DNA of 64,000 bases from the NCBI GenBank assembly GCA_052143835.1, contig JBKQRV010000009.1:26784-90783 (forward strand), given 5' to 3'. The notes beneath the pieces are model-generated. The model had not been told where the DNA came from, ran no database searches, and was given only the letters and a program-made list of their open reading frames with translations. This DNA is from DASPPM01 sp052143835. GTDB taxonomy: Bacteria; Pseudomonadota; Alphaproteobacteria; JACZXZ01. Positions 38,372 to 51,110 of this stretch are shown in pieces (the stretch's first letter is position 1; every line of letters begins with the position of its first letter). The position numbers and the translations under genes are program-made.

Positions 38372-39034
38372 ATGCTTCGTCTCTACGACAACCTCTCCTC
38401 CGGGAACGGCTACAAGGTGCGCCTCCTCTTGAGCCTTCTCGACGTCCCCTTCGAGCGCGTCGAGCTGGACATCGACAGGGGCGAGACGCGCACGCCCGCC
38501 TTCCTCGCCAAGAACCCGAACGGCCGCATCCCGCTGCTCGAGCTCGGGCCCGGCGACCGCATCGCCGAGTCGAATGCCATTCTCTGCTATCTCGCCGACG
38601 ATACCTCCTATCTGCCGCAGGCGCGCCGCGCCCGGGCCGCGGTCCTGGAGTGGCTCTTCTTCGAGCAATACAGTCACGAGCCCAACATCGCGACGCCGCG
38701 CTATTGGATCACGCACAATCTCCTGACCGCTGATCGCGCGACCGCGTTGCCGGAGAAGCGCCGGCTCGGTCATGCAGCACTCACGGTGATGGAGCGCCAT
38801 CTCGCGGCGCATCCCTTTTTCGTCGGCGAGGCGCCCACGGTCGCCGATATCTCCCTTTACGCCTACACCCACGTGGCGCCCGAGGGCGGCTTCGATCTCG
38901 GCCCCTACGCGGCGGTGCGCGGCTGGCTCGCGCGCATCGCCGCCATTCCCGGCTACGTCCCCATCACGGCACGGGTCGGCCGCGAGGTGAGCATGGATGA
39001 GGCGAGCGCCCCCGCACCCGCGGCATCCCTTTGA
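38372..39034 (+). CDS. Glutathione S-transferase family protein, inside the glt cluster
   Basis: 220 residues from the ATG at 38372. It has an N-terminal thioredoxin-like domain (MLRLYDNLSSGNGYKVRLLL; NPNGRIPLLE; ESNAILCYL, the gamma-glutamyl site) and a C-terminal helical domain (PTVADISLYAYTHVAPEGGFDL). The catalytic serine candidate is in the SSGN turn. It starts 10 bases after gltD, and gltB starts 17 bases after it, so it is co-transcribed with glutamate synthase. A functional link, for example detoxification, is not evident from the sequence. Confidence 0.88.
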   Translation: MLRLYDNLSSGNGYKVRLLLSLLDVPFERVELDIDRGETRTPAFLAKNPNGRIPLLELGPGDRIAESNAILCYLADDTSYLPQARRARAAVLEWLFFEQYSHEPNIATPRYWITHNLLTADRATALPEKRRLGHAALTVMERHLAAHPFFVGEAPTVADISLYAYTHVAPEGGFDLGPYAAVRGWLARIAAIPGYVPITARVGREVSMDEASAPAPAASL

Positions 39035-39051
39035 AGGAGAGGAGAGCCTGC

Positions 39052-43605
<4,554 letters not shown>

Positions 43606-43685
43606 CTCGATCCGCTCCCCCACAACCCTCCCTTGTGGCAAGGCAGTTGCATTTGGTGATTCCGCGCGTTACCGGCTCCTTAATT

Positions 43686-43790
43686 ACCGGCGAAAGCCGG
43701 TATCCGTGGACCAGGATCACCATTGTGGGAGAAAGGAAAGACGCCGCACCGGCTCTAAAATGGGTCCCGGCTTTCGCCGGGACGACGGAT
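43686..43790. repeat. Palindromic intergenic repeat between gltB and eamA
   Basis: Two related hairpins, ACCGGC-gaaa-GCCGGT (43686-43701) and GTCCCGGC-tttc-GCCGGGAC (43764-43783), face each other across about 60 bases. Pairs of this form occur as dispersed repeats in alphaproteobacteria. It may stop transcription between gltB and the exporter gene. Confidence 0.7.
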
Positions 43791-43868
43791 TCTCAAATTC
43801 GTAAGTATCCAAATGCGATTGCCCTCCCCTCAAGGGGGGAGGTTCCAATTGCCTTGCGAGCCTAGCGC

Positions 43869-44792
43869 GTGTCTTTCGAGGCCGGCGAGGAGGCAAGAAC
43901 GCTGCATCATGCGCGCGCCCGTCGGCGCGCGCTTCTGCTGCTGGTGCTTGCTGTCAGTTGCTTCGGCACTCTCTGGCCCGTCTCCAAGATCGCACTCCGC
44001 GACGCGACGCCGCTCTGGTTCGCCGCCGCGCGCGCGGGCCTCGGCGTGGCCGCGTCCTTGGCGCTCCTCGCGGCATTCGGGCGTCTGCGGCTGCCCAGGC
44101 GTGCCGACCTGCCGATCGTGTTTTCGATCGGCGTGCTCCAGCTCACGAGCTTCTTCGCCTTCATGAATCTCGGCCTGCGCTACGTGCCGGCGGGCCGCTC
44201 GAGCGTGCTCGCCTATACGACGACGCTCTGGCTCGTCCCATTGGCCCTCCTCACCGGCGAGCGCATCGGACGCTTGCGCGCGATCGGCGTCATCGTCGGC
44301 CTCGCAGGCGTCGCCCTCCTCTGCAATCCGCTCGCCATCGATTGGACGAGTGGCGAGATTCTCGGCGGAAACGCCTGCCTTCTCCTCGCCGCGCTTGTCT
44401 GGTCGCTCGCCATCTTCCACGCGCGCCGCCATCTTTGGCAACGCTCGCCGCTCGAACTCCTGCCCTGGCAGTTCCTCGTCGCGAGCGTGCTGCTGGCACT
44501 CCTCGCGGCCGTGGCCGAGCCCGCAGGCGGCATCGGACGCCAGCGCAGCACCCTCTTGGCCCTCTTCTATGTCGGCATCGTCGCGGGCCCGCTCGCGACC
44601 TGGGCGGCGACCTCGGTCGCGCGCGCGCTGCCCACGCTCACCACCTCGCTCGGCTTCCTCGCCGCGCCCGTGCTGGGCATGCTGCTCTCGACCCTCTGGC
44701 TCGGCGAGCCGCTCAGCGCCGGCCTGCTTGCGGGTGCTGCCCTCATCCTCTCGGGCCTCGTTCTCGTCGCCCTCGGCAGCGCGCGGTCCTGA
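43869..44792 (+). CDS. EamA-family (DMT superfamily) exporter-like membrane protein
   Basis: 307 residues, probably ten membrane helices in two EamA repeats. The repeat starts are visible at about residue 20 (LLLLVLAVSCFGTLWPVSKIAL) and about 160 (GNACLLLAALVWSLAIFHARR). Such transporters move amino acids, metabolites or drugs out of the cell; the substrate cannot be predicted. The GTG at 43869 is the only plausible early start. Confidence 0.85.
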   Translation: MSFEAGEEARTLHHARARRRALLLLVLAVSCFGTLWPVSKIALRDATPLWFAAARAGLGVAASLALLAAFGRLRLPRRADLPIVFSIGVLQLTSFFAFMNLGLRYVPAGRSSVLAYTTTLWLVPLALLTGERIGRLRAIGVIVGLAGVALLCNPLAIDWTSGEILGGNACLLLAALVWSLAIFHARRHLWQRSPLELLPWQFLVASVLLALLAAVAEPAGGIGRQRSTLLALFYVGIVAGPLATWAATSVARALPTLTTSLGFLAAPVLGMLLSTLWLGEPLSAGLLAGAALILSGLVLVALGSARS

Positions 44793-44854
44793 GCGCGCAC
44801 CGCACGGTCTTTGCCCCTACACCTCCGCGGCGCCATCCACTACACTTCGGCGCC

Positions 44855-45523
44855 ATGCGCACGCTCTACCATCTCTGGCTCTCCCCCTATTCGCGCAAAG
44901 TCCGCGTCGCTCTCAAGGAGAAGAAGCTCGACTTCGAGCTCAAGGTCGAGCAGGTGTGGGAGCGCCGGCCGGAGTTCCTGGCGCTCAATCCGGCCGGGCA
45001 GGTGCCGGTCCTCGTGGATGAGGACGGTGCGGTGGTTGCCGACAGCATGGCGATCTGCGAGTACCTCGAGGAGGTCTATCCCGAGCCTGCGCTCATCGGC
45101 AGTGCTGCGCGTGAGCGCGCCGAAGTGCGCCGGCTCGTCGCCTGGTTCGACCACAAGTTCGGGCCCGAGGTCACCCGCAACCTCGTGGGCGAGAAGATGA
45201 TGAAGCGCATGCTCGGCAGCGGCCAGCCGAACTCGGCCGCCGTCCGCGCCGGCCACCAGAACATCCACTATCACCTCGATTACATCGGCTATCTCGCCGA
45301 CCGGCGCAATTGGCTCGCGGGCGAGGCCTTCTCGCTCGCCGACATTGCCGCCGGCGCGCACATCTCCGCGGTCGACTACCTCGGCGACGTGCCGTGGGAC
45401 CAGCATGCGCACGCGCGCGAATGGTATGCCCGGCTCAAGTCGCGACCGAGCTTCCGCCCATTGCTCTCCGACCACATCCCGGGCGCTCCGCCGCCGCCCC
45501 ATTATGCGGACCTGGATTTCTAG
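44855..45523 (+). CDS. Glutathione S-transferase family protein
   Basis: 222 residues from the ATG at 44855. The N-terminal thioredoxin fold has LSPYSRKVRVALKEK with a serine in the catalytic turn, NPAGQVPVLVDEDG and DSMAICEYLEE; the helical C-terminal domain has FSLADIAAGAHISAVDYLGDV. It is distinct in sequence from the GST within the glt cluster. It lies 62 bases after the EamA gene on the same strand; the substrate is unknown. Confidence 0.88.
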   Translation: MRTLYHLWLSPYSRKVRVALKEKKLDFELKVEQVWERRPEFLALNPAGQVPVLVDEDGAVVADSMAICEYLEEVYPEPALIGSAARERAEVRRLVAWFDHKFGPEVTRNLVGEKMMKRMLGSGQPNSAAVRAGHQNIHYHLDYIGYLADRRNWLAGEAFSLADIAAGAHISAVDYLGDVPWDQHAHAREWYARLKSRPSFRPLLSDHIPGAPPPPHYADLDF

Positions 45524-45577
45524 CGTCCGGAGCGGGCGACGCGCGATGACGGCCGCTACGGGCGCGCGCGTCCCGGC

Positions 45578-46501
45578 ATGAACGACAAGCACCTCTTCTG
45601 CTTCGGACTCGGCTATTCCGCGCGCGTGCTCGCCGAGGCGCTGATGTGCCAAGGCTGGCGCGTGTCCGGCACCGTGCGCACGGAAGCGCGCGCCGCGGAG
45701 CTCGCGCGGGCCGGGATCGAGCCTTTCCTCTTCGAGCGCGGCCGGCCGCTCGCAGAAGCGAAGCGCGCACTCGCCGGGGTCAGCCACATGCTCTCCTCGG
45801 TGCCGCCCGATGGCGCGGGCGATCCCGTGCTCGACCATCATGGGGCCGACATCCTTGCCGTGTCTGGCCTCGCCTGGGTCGGCTATCTCTCGACCACGGG
45901 CGTCTACGGCGACCGGCAAGGCGGGGTCGTCGACGAGGACACTCCCCCGCGGCCCGCGAGCGAGCGTGCCAAGCGCCGGCTCGAGGCCGAGGCAGGGTGG
46001 CTCGGCCTCACGCGCGCGCGCGGCCTTCCCGTCCACATCTTCCGCTTGGCGGGAATCTACGGGCCCGGCCGCAGCGCGCTCGATGCGGTGCGCGCCGGCC
46101 AGGCCAAGCGCATCGACAAGCCCGGCCAGCTCTTCTCGCGCATCCACGTCGAGGACATCGCCGCGGTGCTCGCCGCCTCGATGCGGCAGCCGAGTGCCGG
46201 CGCCATCTACAATCTCGCGGACGACAATCCGGCACCCAGCGCCGAGGTCGTCGCCTATGCCTGCGAGCTCCTCGGCGTCGAGCCCCCGCCGCTCATCCCG
46301 CTCGAAAGCGCCGCCCTCTCGCCCATGGCGGCGAGCTTCTACGCCGAGAGCCGGCGCGTGCTGAACGACCGCATCAAGCGCGAGCTCGGCGTGCGCCTCA
46401 AATACCCCGACTATCGCACAGGCCTTGCCGCCATCCTCGCCGCGGAAGGCGGCCGAGCGTCAGGCGAGCTGGCTCGAGAGCGCCGCCACGATCCGCGTTA
46501 G
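45578..46501 (+). CDS. NAD-dependent epimerase/dehydratase-type SDR protein
   Basis: 307 residues. The dinucleotide-binding start is FCFGLGYSARVLAEAL (residues 7-22), with STTGVYGD near 107 and a C-terminal region NLADDNPAPSAEVVAYAC, as in YeeZ-like extended SDRs. The last 42 bases overlap the end of the convergent hydrolase gene. The role is unknown. Confidence 0.82.
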   Translation: MNDKHLFCFGLGYSARVLAEALMCQGWRVSGTVRTEARAAELARAGIEPFLFERGRPLAEAKRALAGVSHMLSSVPPDGAGDPVLDHHGADILAVSGLAWVGYLSTTGVYGDRQGGVVDEDTPPRPASERAKRRLEAEAGWLGLTRARGLPVHIFRLAGIYGPGRSALDAVRAGQAKRIDKPGQLFSRIHVEDIAAVLAASMRQPSAGAIYNLADDNPAPSAEVVAYACELLGVEPPPLIPLESAALSPMAASFYAESRRVLNDRIKRELGVRLKYPDYRTGLAAILAAEGGRASGELARERRHDPR

Positions 46502-47239
46502 GCGCGCGAGATCCGGGGGCTCGGAGAGGCGGTGCCCGCCGTCCTTGACGAGAATGATCTCGACGTCCGTCGAGCGGAGCCGCATGGCGATGCGGAACGA
46601 GGTCTCGAACGGCACGTCCGTGTCGGCGAGCCCGTGGATGAGGCGCGCCGGCCCGGAGAAGGCGATGGGTGCGCCGAGAAGGAGATGCTTTCTGCCGTCC
46701 TCGATGAGTGCCAGGGAGACCGTCGTCGGCTCCGCCGTATATTGGGAGAGGAGGTGGAGGACGCCGTCCTGCGCGAGCCGCGCGCGCTCGTCCTCGGAGA
46801 AGCGCTGCCACATCAGCTCCTCGGTGAAGTCGGCGGCGGCGGCGATGCCGACGAGGCCCTTGACCCGCTCAGGCCGTGCCGTGGCTGCGCGCAGCATGAG
46901 CCAGCCGCCCAGGCTCGAGCCCACGAGCAGGAGCGGGCCCAGGGTGAGCGCATCGATGACCGCGAGCGTATCGTCGAGCCAGTCGCTGATCACGCTCTCC
47001 TCGAAGCGGCCCGTCGACTCCCCGTGTCCTCGGTAGTCGAAGCGCAGGAAGCCCTGTCCGCGCTCTTGGCAGTGCGCCTCGAGCGCCAACGCCTTGCCGC
47101 CCGTCATGTCGGAGCGCAGCCCGGTGAGAAAGACGACGGTGGGTGGGCGGCCCTCGCTCTTGTGGTAGGCGATGGCGTCCCCTCCGGGCCGTGCTAATCT
47201 CCGGGCGGGCCGGGGCGACGAGGATGGCGTCGCGGTCAT
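46460..47239 (-). CDS. Alpha/beta hydrolase
   Basis: 259 residues from the ATG at 47239. The nucleophile elbow is GSSLGG (S109), the likely acid is D206 in HGLADTDVP, and the histidine is H236 in DGGHRLS; the oxyanion region is FLTGLRSDM. It resembles small carboxylesterases or acyl-peptide thioesterases of the HGG-type fold. Its start codon shares the tetranucleotide CATG (47237-47240) with the divergent glycosyltransferase gene, so one of the two starts may be set wrongly. Its tail overlaps the SDR gene. Confidence 0.82.
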   Translation of the reverse strand: MTATPSSSPRPARRLARPGGDAIAYHKSEGRPPTVVFLTGLRSDMTGGKALALEAHCQERGQGFLRFDYRGHGESTGRFEESVISDWLDDTLAVIDALTLGPLLLVGSSLGGWLMLRAATARPERVKGLVGIAAAADFTEELMWQRFSEDERARLAQDGVLHLLSQYTAEPTTVSLALIEDGRKHLLLGAPIAFSGPARLIHGLADTDVPFETSFRIAMRLRSTDVEIILVKDGGHRLSEPPDLARLTRIVAALSSQLA

Positions 47240-48479
47240 GGCAAATCTCGTGAGCCGGCGGTCAGAGGACGTGGAGACGGAGCTTAGCATCGACATCGCC
47301 GGCAGCCCAGCGCTGCGCTCAGAGGAGCGACGCCCGGCGGTACTTCAGGTGCTGCCGGCCCTGGGGCAGGGGGGTGCGGAGCGCGGCTGCGTCGACGTGG
47401 CCGTAGCGCTGGCGGCGGCCGGAGGCACGGCGCTCGTCGCCTCGCGCGGAGGAGCGCTCGAGCGCGAGCTCGCGCGCGCGGGAGCGGTGCACATTCCTCT
47501 TCCGCTCGACAGCAAGAACCCCTTGGTGATGCGCGCCAACATCGGGCGCCTCGTCTCGCTCATCGAGCGCTACGACGTCGACATCGTGCACGCGCGGAGC
47601 CGGGCGCCGGCATGGAGCGCTTTCGCCGCGGCGCGCCGCACGAGCCGCGCCTTCCTCACCACCTTCCACGGCACCTACAACGAGCGCGGCTACCTGAAGC
47701 ACCTCTACAACTCGGTGATGGCCAAGGGCGACCTGGTGATCGCCATCTCGCAGCACATCGCCGAGCTGATCATCGCGCGCTACAAGGTCGACCCGGCGCG
47801 GGTGCGCCTCATCCCGCGCGGCATCGATCTCGACTTCTTCGATCCCACCAACGTGTCGCCGTCGCGCCTCGTCCAGCTCATGCGGGCCTGGCGGCTCGCG
47901 GACGGCATGCCGGTCGTCATGCTGCCGGGGCGCCTCACGCGCTGGAAGGGCCAAGGCGTGCTCATCGAGGCGCTCGCCCGGCTCGGGCGCAAGGACATCC
48001 GCTGCGTGCTCGTGGGCTCCGACCAAGGGCGTGGGGGATACCGGCACGAGCTCGAGGAGCTGATCACCGCCCGCGGCCTCGGCGGGGTCGTGCACATCGT
48101 CGACCACGTGAGGGACATGCCGGCGGCCTACATGCTCGCGGACGTCGTGGTGTCGGCCTCGACCGATCCCGAGGCCTTCGGCCGGGTCGTGGTCGAGGCC
48201 CAGGCGATGGGCCGGCCCGTGATCGCGACCAACCATGGCGGCGCGCGCGAGACCCTGCTCGAGGGCGAGACCGGCTGGCTCGTCCCGCCGGGCGACGCCA
48301 CAGCACTTGCAGACGCAGTTGGTGGGGCACTCGAGCTCGACACGGCGGCGCGCGAGCAGCTCGCGGCGGTAGCGATCGCGTACGCGCGCGCCAATTTCTC
48401 CAAGGACACCATGTGCGCGCGGACGCTCGCGGTCTATGACGAGCTCTCGGCGCGCATGGCCGGCCAAGTCGCCACGTGA
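47238..48479 (+). CDS. GT4-family glycosyltransferase
   Basis: 413 residues from the ATG at 47238. GT-B fold: the N-terminal half starts RPAVLQVLPALGQGGAERG, and the C-terminal half carries GRLTRWKGQGVLIEAL and the nucleotide-sugar EX7E element in DPEAFGRVVVEAQAMG. It probably builds a lipopolysaccharide or surface glycan with the next gene. The first 30 or so residues are not typical, so the true start may lie a little downstream. Confidence 0.87.
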   Translation: MANLVSRRSEDVETELSIDIAGSPALRSEERRPAVLQVLPALGQGGAERGCVDVAVALAAAGGTALVASRGGALERELARAGAVHIPLPLDSKNPLVMRANIGRLVSLIERYDVDIVHARSRAPAWSAFAAARRTSRAFLTTFHGTYNERGYLKHLYNSVMAKGDLVIAISQHIAELIIARYKVDPARVRLIPRGIDLDFFDPTNVSPSRLVQLMRAWRLADGMPVVMLPGRLTRWKGQGVLIEALARLGRKDIRCVLVGSDQGRGGYRHELEELITARGLGGVVHIVDHVRDMPAAYMLADVVVSASTDPEAFGRVVVEAQAMGRPVIATNHGGARETLLEGETGWLVPPGDATALADAVGGALELDTAAREQLAAVAIAYARANFSKDTMCARTLAVYDELSARMAGQVAT

Positions 48480-49420
48480 GCGCCGAGGCCAGACGCATTC
48501 TCGTCATCAAGCTCGGCGCGCTCGGCGATTTCGTTCAGGCGCTGGGGCCGATGGCCGCGATCCGGCGCCATCACGCGGGCGCCCACATCGTGCTGATCAC
48601 CACCCCACCCCTCGATCAGCTCGCGCGGGCCTCGGGCTACGTGGACGAGATCTGGCTCGACGAGCGGCCGGCGATCCTCGCCCTTCGCCACTGGCTCGCC
48701 TTCCGGCGCCGCTTGCGCGAGCCCCCCTTCGAGCGGGTCTACGACCTTCAGACCTCGGACCGCTCGGGCTGGTACTTCCGCCTGTTCTGGCCCGGGCCGT
48801 GGCCGGAGTGGTCTGGCATCGCCTGCGGCTGCTCGCACCCCCATGCCGATCCGGCGCGCGACCATATGCATACGATCGAGCGCCAGGCCGAGCAGCTGAA
48901 GATCGCGGGCATCGCCCAAGTGCCGCTCCCCGACGTCTTCTGGGCGAAGGAGGACGTGAGCCGCTTCAAGCTGCCCCCGCGCATGGCCCTCCTCGTTCCC
49001 GGCGGGGCGCTGCACCGGCCGGCCAAGCGCTGGCCGCTCGAGCGCTATGCCGAGCTCGCGGCAGCACTCGTCATGCGCGGACTGGTCCCGGTGATCCTGG
49101 GCGGTACTACCGAGACGCTGCTTGCGCACGCCATCCGCTCGCTCGCGCCCGAGGCCGTCGATCTCACCGGCAAGACGAGCCTGCTCGAGCTCGCGAGCCT
49201 CGCGCGCCGTGCCGTGGTCGCGATCGGCAACGATACCGGGCCGATGCATCTCATCACCGCCGCCGGCTGCCCCTCGATCGTGCTCTTCTCCCGCGATTCC
49301 GACCCGGCACTTTGCGCGCCGCGGGGAAGGAGTGTCACGGTGCTGCGGCGCGCCCGCCTCGAGGAGCTCGCGGTCGAGGAGGTGCTCGCAGCCCTTGCGG
49401 ATGCGGCGGGTGGTCCTTGA
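48476..49420 (+). CDS. GT9-family (heptosyltransferase-like) glycosyltransferase
   Basis: 314 residues from a GTG overlapping the previous stop by four bases. LVIKLGALGDFVQALGPM opens the N-terminal domain; the C-terminal domain has LVPGGALHRPAKRWP, LGGTTE and GNDTGPMHLITAAGCP, characteristic of ADP-heptose:LPS heptosyltransferases. Together with the GT4 enzyme it suggests a small LPS-core locus. The acceptor sugar is not known. Confidence 0.88.
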   Translation: MSAEARRILVIKLGALGDFVQALGPMAAIRRHHAGAHIVLITTPPLDQLARASGYVDEIWLDERPAILALRHWLAFRRRLREPPFERVYDLQTSDRSGWYFRLFWPGPWPEWSGIACGCSHPHADPARDHMHTIERQAEQLKIAGIAQVPLPDVFWAKEDVSRFKLPPRMALLVPGGALHRPAKRWPLERYAELAAALVMRGLVPVILGGTTETLLAHAIRSLAPEAVDLTGKTSLLELASLARRAVVAIGNDTGPMHLITAAGCPSIVLFSRDSDPALCAPRGRSVTVLRRARLEELAVEEVLAALADAAGGP

Positions 49421-49610
49421 CCGGCGCGGCCGCGGCAGGGCGCCCGCGCGGGAGGTGCTGCAAAGAAAGCCTTGCGCGCCCCGCGGCCATCACTAGACTT
49501 AAGCGTGGCTGTGGTTCCGGCAGCCGATCGTAATCTCGCGTGCCCACCGGGACGGCCGCCCGCAAATGCGCGGGCGCCGTGGGGGCGCGGCTGTTTTGAG
49601 GAGATACTAC

Positions 49611-50147
49611 ATAGCCAGACCTCCCTCCAACATGACCCCGTCCCGCGACGGACCGGCGGTCAACGAGCAGATCAGGGCGCCGAATGTGCGCCTGATCGAT
49701 GAGAAGGGCGAGAATATCGGCGTGGTGCCGGTCGCCCAGGCGCTAGGACGGGCCGAGCAGGCCGGCCTCGATCTCGTCGAGATCGCCCCCCTGGCCGAGC
49801 CCCCCGTCGTCAAGATCCTCGATTTCGGCAAGTACAAGTACGAGGAGCAGAAGCGCAAGAACGAGGCGCGCAAGAAGCAGAAGGTCATCGAGATCAAGGA
49901 GATCAAGATGCGCCCCTCGATCGACCACCACGACTACGAGATCAAGATGCGCTCGGTCGTCAAGTTCCTCGCCGAGGGCGACAAGGTGAAGGTGACCTTG
50001 CGCTTCCGCGGCCGCGAGCTCGTGCATCAGGAGATCGGCGTCAAGGTGCTCGAGCGCGTGCGCGACGATCTCGCCGAGCGCGCCAAGGTCGAGCAGTTCC
50101 CCCGCATGGAAGGCCGCCAGATGACCATGGTGATCGCGCCCAAGTGA
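49611..50147 (+). CDS. infC: Translation initiation factor IF-3, apparent ATA start
   Basis: 178 residues. It has the N-domain (VNEQIRAPNVRLIDEKGENIGVVP), a basic linker, and the C-domain that binds 16S rRNA and checks the start codon. The only strong Shine-Dalgarno, GAGGAGA at 49598-49604, sits six to seven bases before an ATA codon at 49611, and the sequence then reads MARPPSNMTPS. The first internal ATG, at 49632, has no ribosome-binding site. Non-AUG starts (ATT, ATC, ATA) are the rule in infC and let IF-3 repress its own synthesis. thrS, often next to infC, is absent here. Confidence 0.92.
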   Translation: MARPPSNMTPSRDGPAVNEQIRAPNVRLIDEKGENIGVVPVAQALGRAEQAGLDLVEIAPLAEPPVVKILDFGKYKYEEQKRKNEARKKQKVIEIKEIKMRPSIDHHDYEIKMRSVVKFLAEGDKVKVTLRFRGRELVHQEIGVKVLERVRDDLAERAKVEQFPRMEGRQMTMVIAPK

Positions 50148-50226
50148 GGGCGCGGTTGCCGGGTGCGATGCGACCGTGAGCTTATGCGCGGCCCGAACGG
50201 AATCCGGTCATAGGTCGTGATGAATT

Positions 50227-50286
50227 CCCTCTCCCGCTCGCGGGAGAGGGAAGGGGCCCATCCCGAAGGGATGGGAAGGGTGAGGG
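50227..50286. repeat. Palindromic repeat, CCCTCTCCC type, between infC and rpmI
   Basis: Hairpin 1 is CCCTCTCCCGC (50227-50237) with GCGGGAGAGGG (50240-50250). Hairpin 2 is CCCATCCC-gaa-GGGATGGG within 50257-50275. A GGTGAGGG tail follows. The same kind of element, with the CCCTCTCCCC stem, occurs inside pheT at 53507-53544. Confidence 0.75.
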
Positions 50287-50317
50287 ACGTCGCGTGTATT
50301 TGAAAGCCGACCACCCC

Positions 50318-50346
50318 TTGCTTTCCGCGGCCCGTCTCTATATAAC
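50318..50346 (+). promoter_or_regulatory. Sigma-70-type promoter for rpmI-rplT
   Basis: TTGCTT (50318-50323) and TATAAC (50341-50346) are separated by exactly 17 bases. About 80 bases of leader follow before the rpmI ATG at 50430; L20 could bind such a leader, but no pseudoknot was checked. Confidence 0.65.
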
Positions 50347-50429
50347 CCTGCGCTCGATTGCGAGCGGCGCGGCTCGAGGGCATGCCCACCCGCTCTGAAG
50401 CGTTCAACCCGAGCTCGAGGACACGCAAA

Positions 50430-50633
50430 ATGCCCAAGCTCAAGACCAAGTCTGGGGCCAAGAAGCGCTTCAAGCGCACGGCCTCGGGCAAGATCAAGGC
50501 CGCCTTCGGCCTGAAGCGCCATGGCCTGAGCAAGCGCCCCAAGAAGATGAAGCGCAAAGCGCGCGGCACTTTCGTGCTGACCAAGGGCGATGCCGCCCAC
50601 ATCCGGGGCTTCATGCCCTATCTCAGGGGCTGA
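50430..50633 (+). CDS. rpmI: 50S ribosomal protein L35
   Basis: 67 residues, MPKLKTKSGAKKRFKRT onward, very basic and standard in length. The start is the ATG at 50430. It pairs with rplT four bases downstream, as in nearly all bacteria, but infC is separated from it by a palindromic repeat and a promoter. Confidence 0.96.
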   Translation: MPKLKTKSGAKKRFKRTASGKIKAAFGLKRHGLSKRPKKMKRKARGTFVLTKGDAAHIRGFMPYLRG

Positions 50634-50636
50634 GCC

Positions 50637-51002
50637 ATGGCGCGCGCCACCTCCGCACCTGCCCGCCACGCCAAGCGCAAGAAGGTCCTGAAGCTCGCCA
50701 AGGGCTACCGCGGGCGCGGCAAGAGCAACTTCCGCATCGCGCTCGAGAAAGTCGAGAAGGCGCTGCAATACGCCTACCGCGACCGACGCAACCGCAAGCG
50801 CGATTTCCGCGCCCTCTGGATCCAGCGCATCAACGCGGGCGTGCGCGCGGAAGGCCTCACCTACGCCAAGTTCGTGCACGGGCTCAAGGTGGCGGGCATC
50901 GAGCTCGACCGCAAGATGCTTGCCGATCTCGCGGTACGCGATCCGGACTCGTTTAGGGCCTTGGTCAAAGAGGCCCAAACAGCACTCGCCAAGGCGGCCT
51001 GA
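50637..51002 (+). CDS. rplT: 50S ribosomal protein L20
   Basis: 121 residues, basic, with KGYRGRGKSNFRIALEKVEKAL and NAGVRAEGLTYAKFVHGLK. It is required early in 50S assembly. It begins four bases after the rpmI stop and ends just before a strong terminator. Confidence 0.97.
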   Translation: MARATSAPARHAKRKKVLKLAKGYRGRGKSNFRIALEKVEKALQYAYRDRRNRKRDFRALWIQRINAGVRAEGLTYAKFVHGLKVAGIELDRKMLADLAVRDPDSFRALVKEAQTALAKAA

Positions 51003-51029
51003 TCGCTTGAGCCGAGGTTGAGAAGCCGG

Positions 51030-51065
51030 AAAGGGGCCTTCTGCGGTAAGGCCCCTTTTGCTTTG
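51030..51065 (+). terminator. Rho-independent terminator after rplT
   Basis: A perfect stem, AAAGGGGCC (51030-51038) with GGCCCCTTT (51050-51058), and an 11-base loop, are followed by a T-rich run (TGCTTTG). It separates rplT from pheS, so pheST needs its own promoter. Confidence 0.85.
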
Positions 51066-51110
51066 CTGCGGGGAGAGAAAGGGCCCAGGAGGCCCAGCTA
51101 AGGTAAGGCC

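Noticed and set aside
49632..49634. ATG at 49632 as the infC start
   Set aside because: No Shine-Dalgarno precedes it, while the ATA at 49611 has a strong one and gives the usual N-terminal arm.
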